Of a stretch of 7,883 nucleotides of DNA, positions 7,123-7,883 are shown piece after piece; within the stretch, counting starts at the first letter, position 1, and each line of letters starts with the position of its first letter. The notes beneath the pieces are model-generated. The model searched no databases. It had not been told where the DNA came from and saw only the letters and a program-made list of their open reading frames with translations. A program made the position numbers and the translations under genes. The DNA is from an uncultured Ignavibacteriales bacterium (GTDB lineage: Bacteria; Bacteroidota; Ignavibacteria; Ignavibacteriales; Ignavibacteriaceae), in assembly GCA_913053915.1 (NCBI GenBank), contig CAJXGP010000076.1, forward strand, positions 1-7,883. Direction: 5' to 3'.

Positions 7123-7428
7123 TCACCACTTCAAAATATTTATTTCGTCAATATTCAAAGTCAGTTTATTCCTGAATAAAGCAATTATAATTGCTAAACC
7201 AACCGCAGCTTCGGCGGCGGCTACCGTCATAACAAAAAACACGAAAAGCTGCCCTACCGAATTTCCCATATAAGAAGAGAAAGTTACCAGTGTAAGGTTA
7301 GCGGAATTCAACATAAGCTCTATTGACATGAACACAATAATTGCATTTCGTCTAATCAATACTCCCGTTACTCCCACCATAAACATAAAAGCGCTTAAAA
7401 CCAGATAATAATCAATTGGTATAATCAT
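7123..7428 (-). CDS. nuoK: NADH-quinone oxidoreductase subunit K
   Basis: This small membrane subunit of complex I lies next to NuoN and NuoJ and belongs to the half-channel that carries protons between the quinone module and the pumps. It is homologous to MrpC of multisubunit Na+/H+ antiporters. At 101 residues it is essentially the E. coli length (100), with three membrane helices at about 7-24, 29-52 and 60-84. The two conserved membrane glutamates are present: E37 in [12 protein letters not shown] and E73 in [13 protein letters not shown], matching E36 and E72 of E. coli. The ATG is 4 bp after the nuoJ stop, with no real Shine-Dalgarno, pointing to coupled translation. Confidence 0.98.
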   Translation of the reverse strand: MIIPIDYYLVLSAFMFMVGVTGVLIRRNAIIVFMSIELMLNSANLTLVTFSSYMGNSVGQLFVFFVMTVAAAEAAVGLAIIIALFRNKLTLNIDEINILKW

Positions 7429-7432
7429 AACT

Positions 7433-7883
7433 TTATTCGAATTTCTTTTTAGCTATTACTAATGCACCGATTGTAGCGGCAAGTAACAAATAAGCAGCGG
7501 CTTCAAAAGGTAAGATATAATTTGAATATAATTCCCTACCAATCTGTTCTACGGTTCCGGCTTTAATACTGGCAGCAACATTAGCATTGGCAGGTGTTCC
7601 TTTGGTAAAGAGAATTATGAATGCAAATTGAAGAAAAATCAGTGTGGTAATTATAACGGCAAATAACTTCACCTTTGGATTCATTTCAAAGAGTTTTTCA
7701 TTTTCCGGTTTTAATAACATAATTACAAATAAGAAAAGCACCATAATTGCACCCCCATAAACAATCACTTGTGCAACAGCTATAAATTGAGCATTAAGCA
7801 AAAGATATAAACCGGCAAGGCTAGCCATGGTTAAAATCAGATAAAGTGCACTATTAACAGGGCTCGATCTGGTAATCATTAAA
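7433..7883 (-). CDS. nuoJ: NADH-quinone oxidoreductase subunit J, 5' end beyond window
   Basis: This membrane subunit of complex I neighbours NuoK, NuoA and NuoH and takes part in coupling quinone reduction to proton transfer. The visible part has the family core [27 protein letters not shown] followed by [20 protein letters not shown], the helix 3 region with its conserved tyrosine and glycines. The C-terminal [21 protein letters not shown] is also typical. The ATG at 7879 is probably not the true start: the preceding codon (7880-7882) is TTA for Leu in the same frame with no stop, and family members usually carry a first helix of some 15-25 residues before the (V/I)TRxxPVxSAL motif. The beginning of the gene therefore lies outside the window. 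The visible 148 residues from that Met plus the missing part would give the usual length of about 165-175. It ends 4 bp before nuoK. Confidence 0.96.
   Translation of the reverse strand, partial: LMITRSSPVNSALYLILTMASLAGLYLLLNAQFIAVAQVIVYGGAIMVLFLFVIMLLKPENEKLFEMNPKVKLFAVIITTLIFLQFAFIILFTKGTPANANVAASIKAGTVEQIGRELYSNYILPFEAAAYLLLAATIGALVIAKKKFE

Noticed and set aside
7433..7879. nuoJ as a complete gene starting at the ATG at 7879
   Set aside because: The frame stays open to the window edge, and the conserved family N-terminal helix would lie upstream, so the gene is better treated as cut by the edge.

Overview
This window carries the distal, membrane-arm part of an operon for respiratory complex I (NADH:quinone oxidoreductase). 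All genes are on the minus strand, so the operon reads from right to left. In transcription order: nuoJ (5' end cut off by the right edge of the window), nuoK, nuoL, nuoM, a gene for an IT-superfamily Na+/H+ antiporter-like membrane protein, a gene for a 121-residue acidic soluble protein that I do not recognise, nuoN, and, after a 95-bp AT-rich gap, the first 87 codons of a YjeF/Nnr-type NAD(P)H-hydrate epimerase gene that runs off the left edge. Gaps between consecutive genes are mostly 2 to 10 bp (36 bp between nuoK and nuoL), so J through N look like one transcription unit. No rRNA, tRNA, CRISPR array, insertion sequence or convincing terminator was seen.

The DNA is AT-rich (roughly 35-40% GC by eye). 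TGA, TAA and TAG are all used as stops, so the code is standard. The nuo genes have little or no Shine-Dalgarno sequence. This, the nuoJKLM-antiporter-orf-nuoN order and the protein style suggest the Bacteroidota/Ignavibacteria/Rhodothermota neighbourhood. That placement is an inference and not firm.

How the genes work together: NuoL, NuoM and NuoN are the three antiporter-like pump subunits. NuoK and NuoJ link them to the quinone-reaction module, whose genes (nuoA to nuoI) should lie beyond the right edge. The key charged residues of all pump channels are present, so this is an intact proton- or ion-pumping arm. The point of interest is the 1.8-kb block between nuoM and nuoN. It adds an unrelated type of secondary cation antiporter and a small cytosolic-looking protein to the operon. 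A nhaD-type antiporter gene among complex I genes is known, from memory, in Rhodothermus marinus, where a pterin-carbinolamine dehydratase gene (pcd) is the other extra gene. Here the companion is not recognisably pcd, so orf121 is the least explained element in the window.
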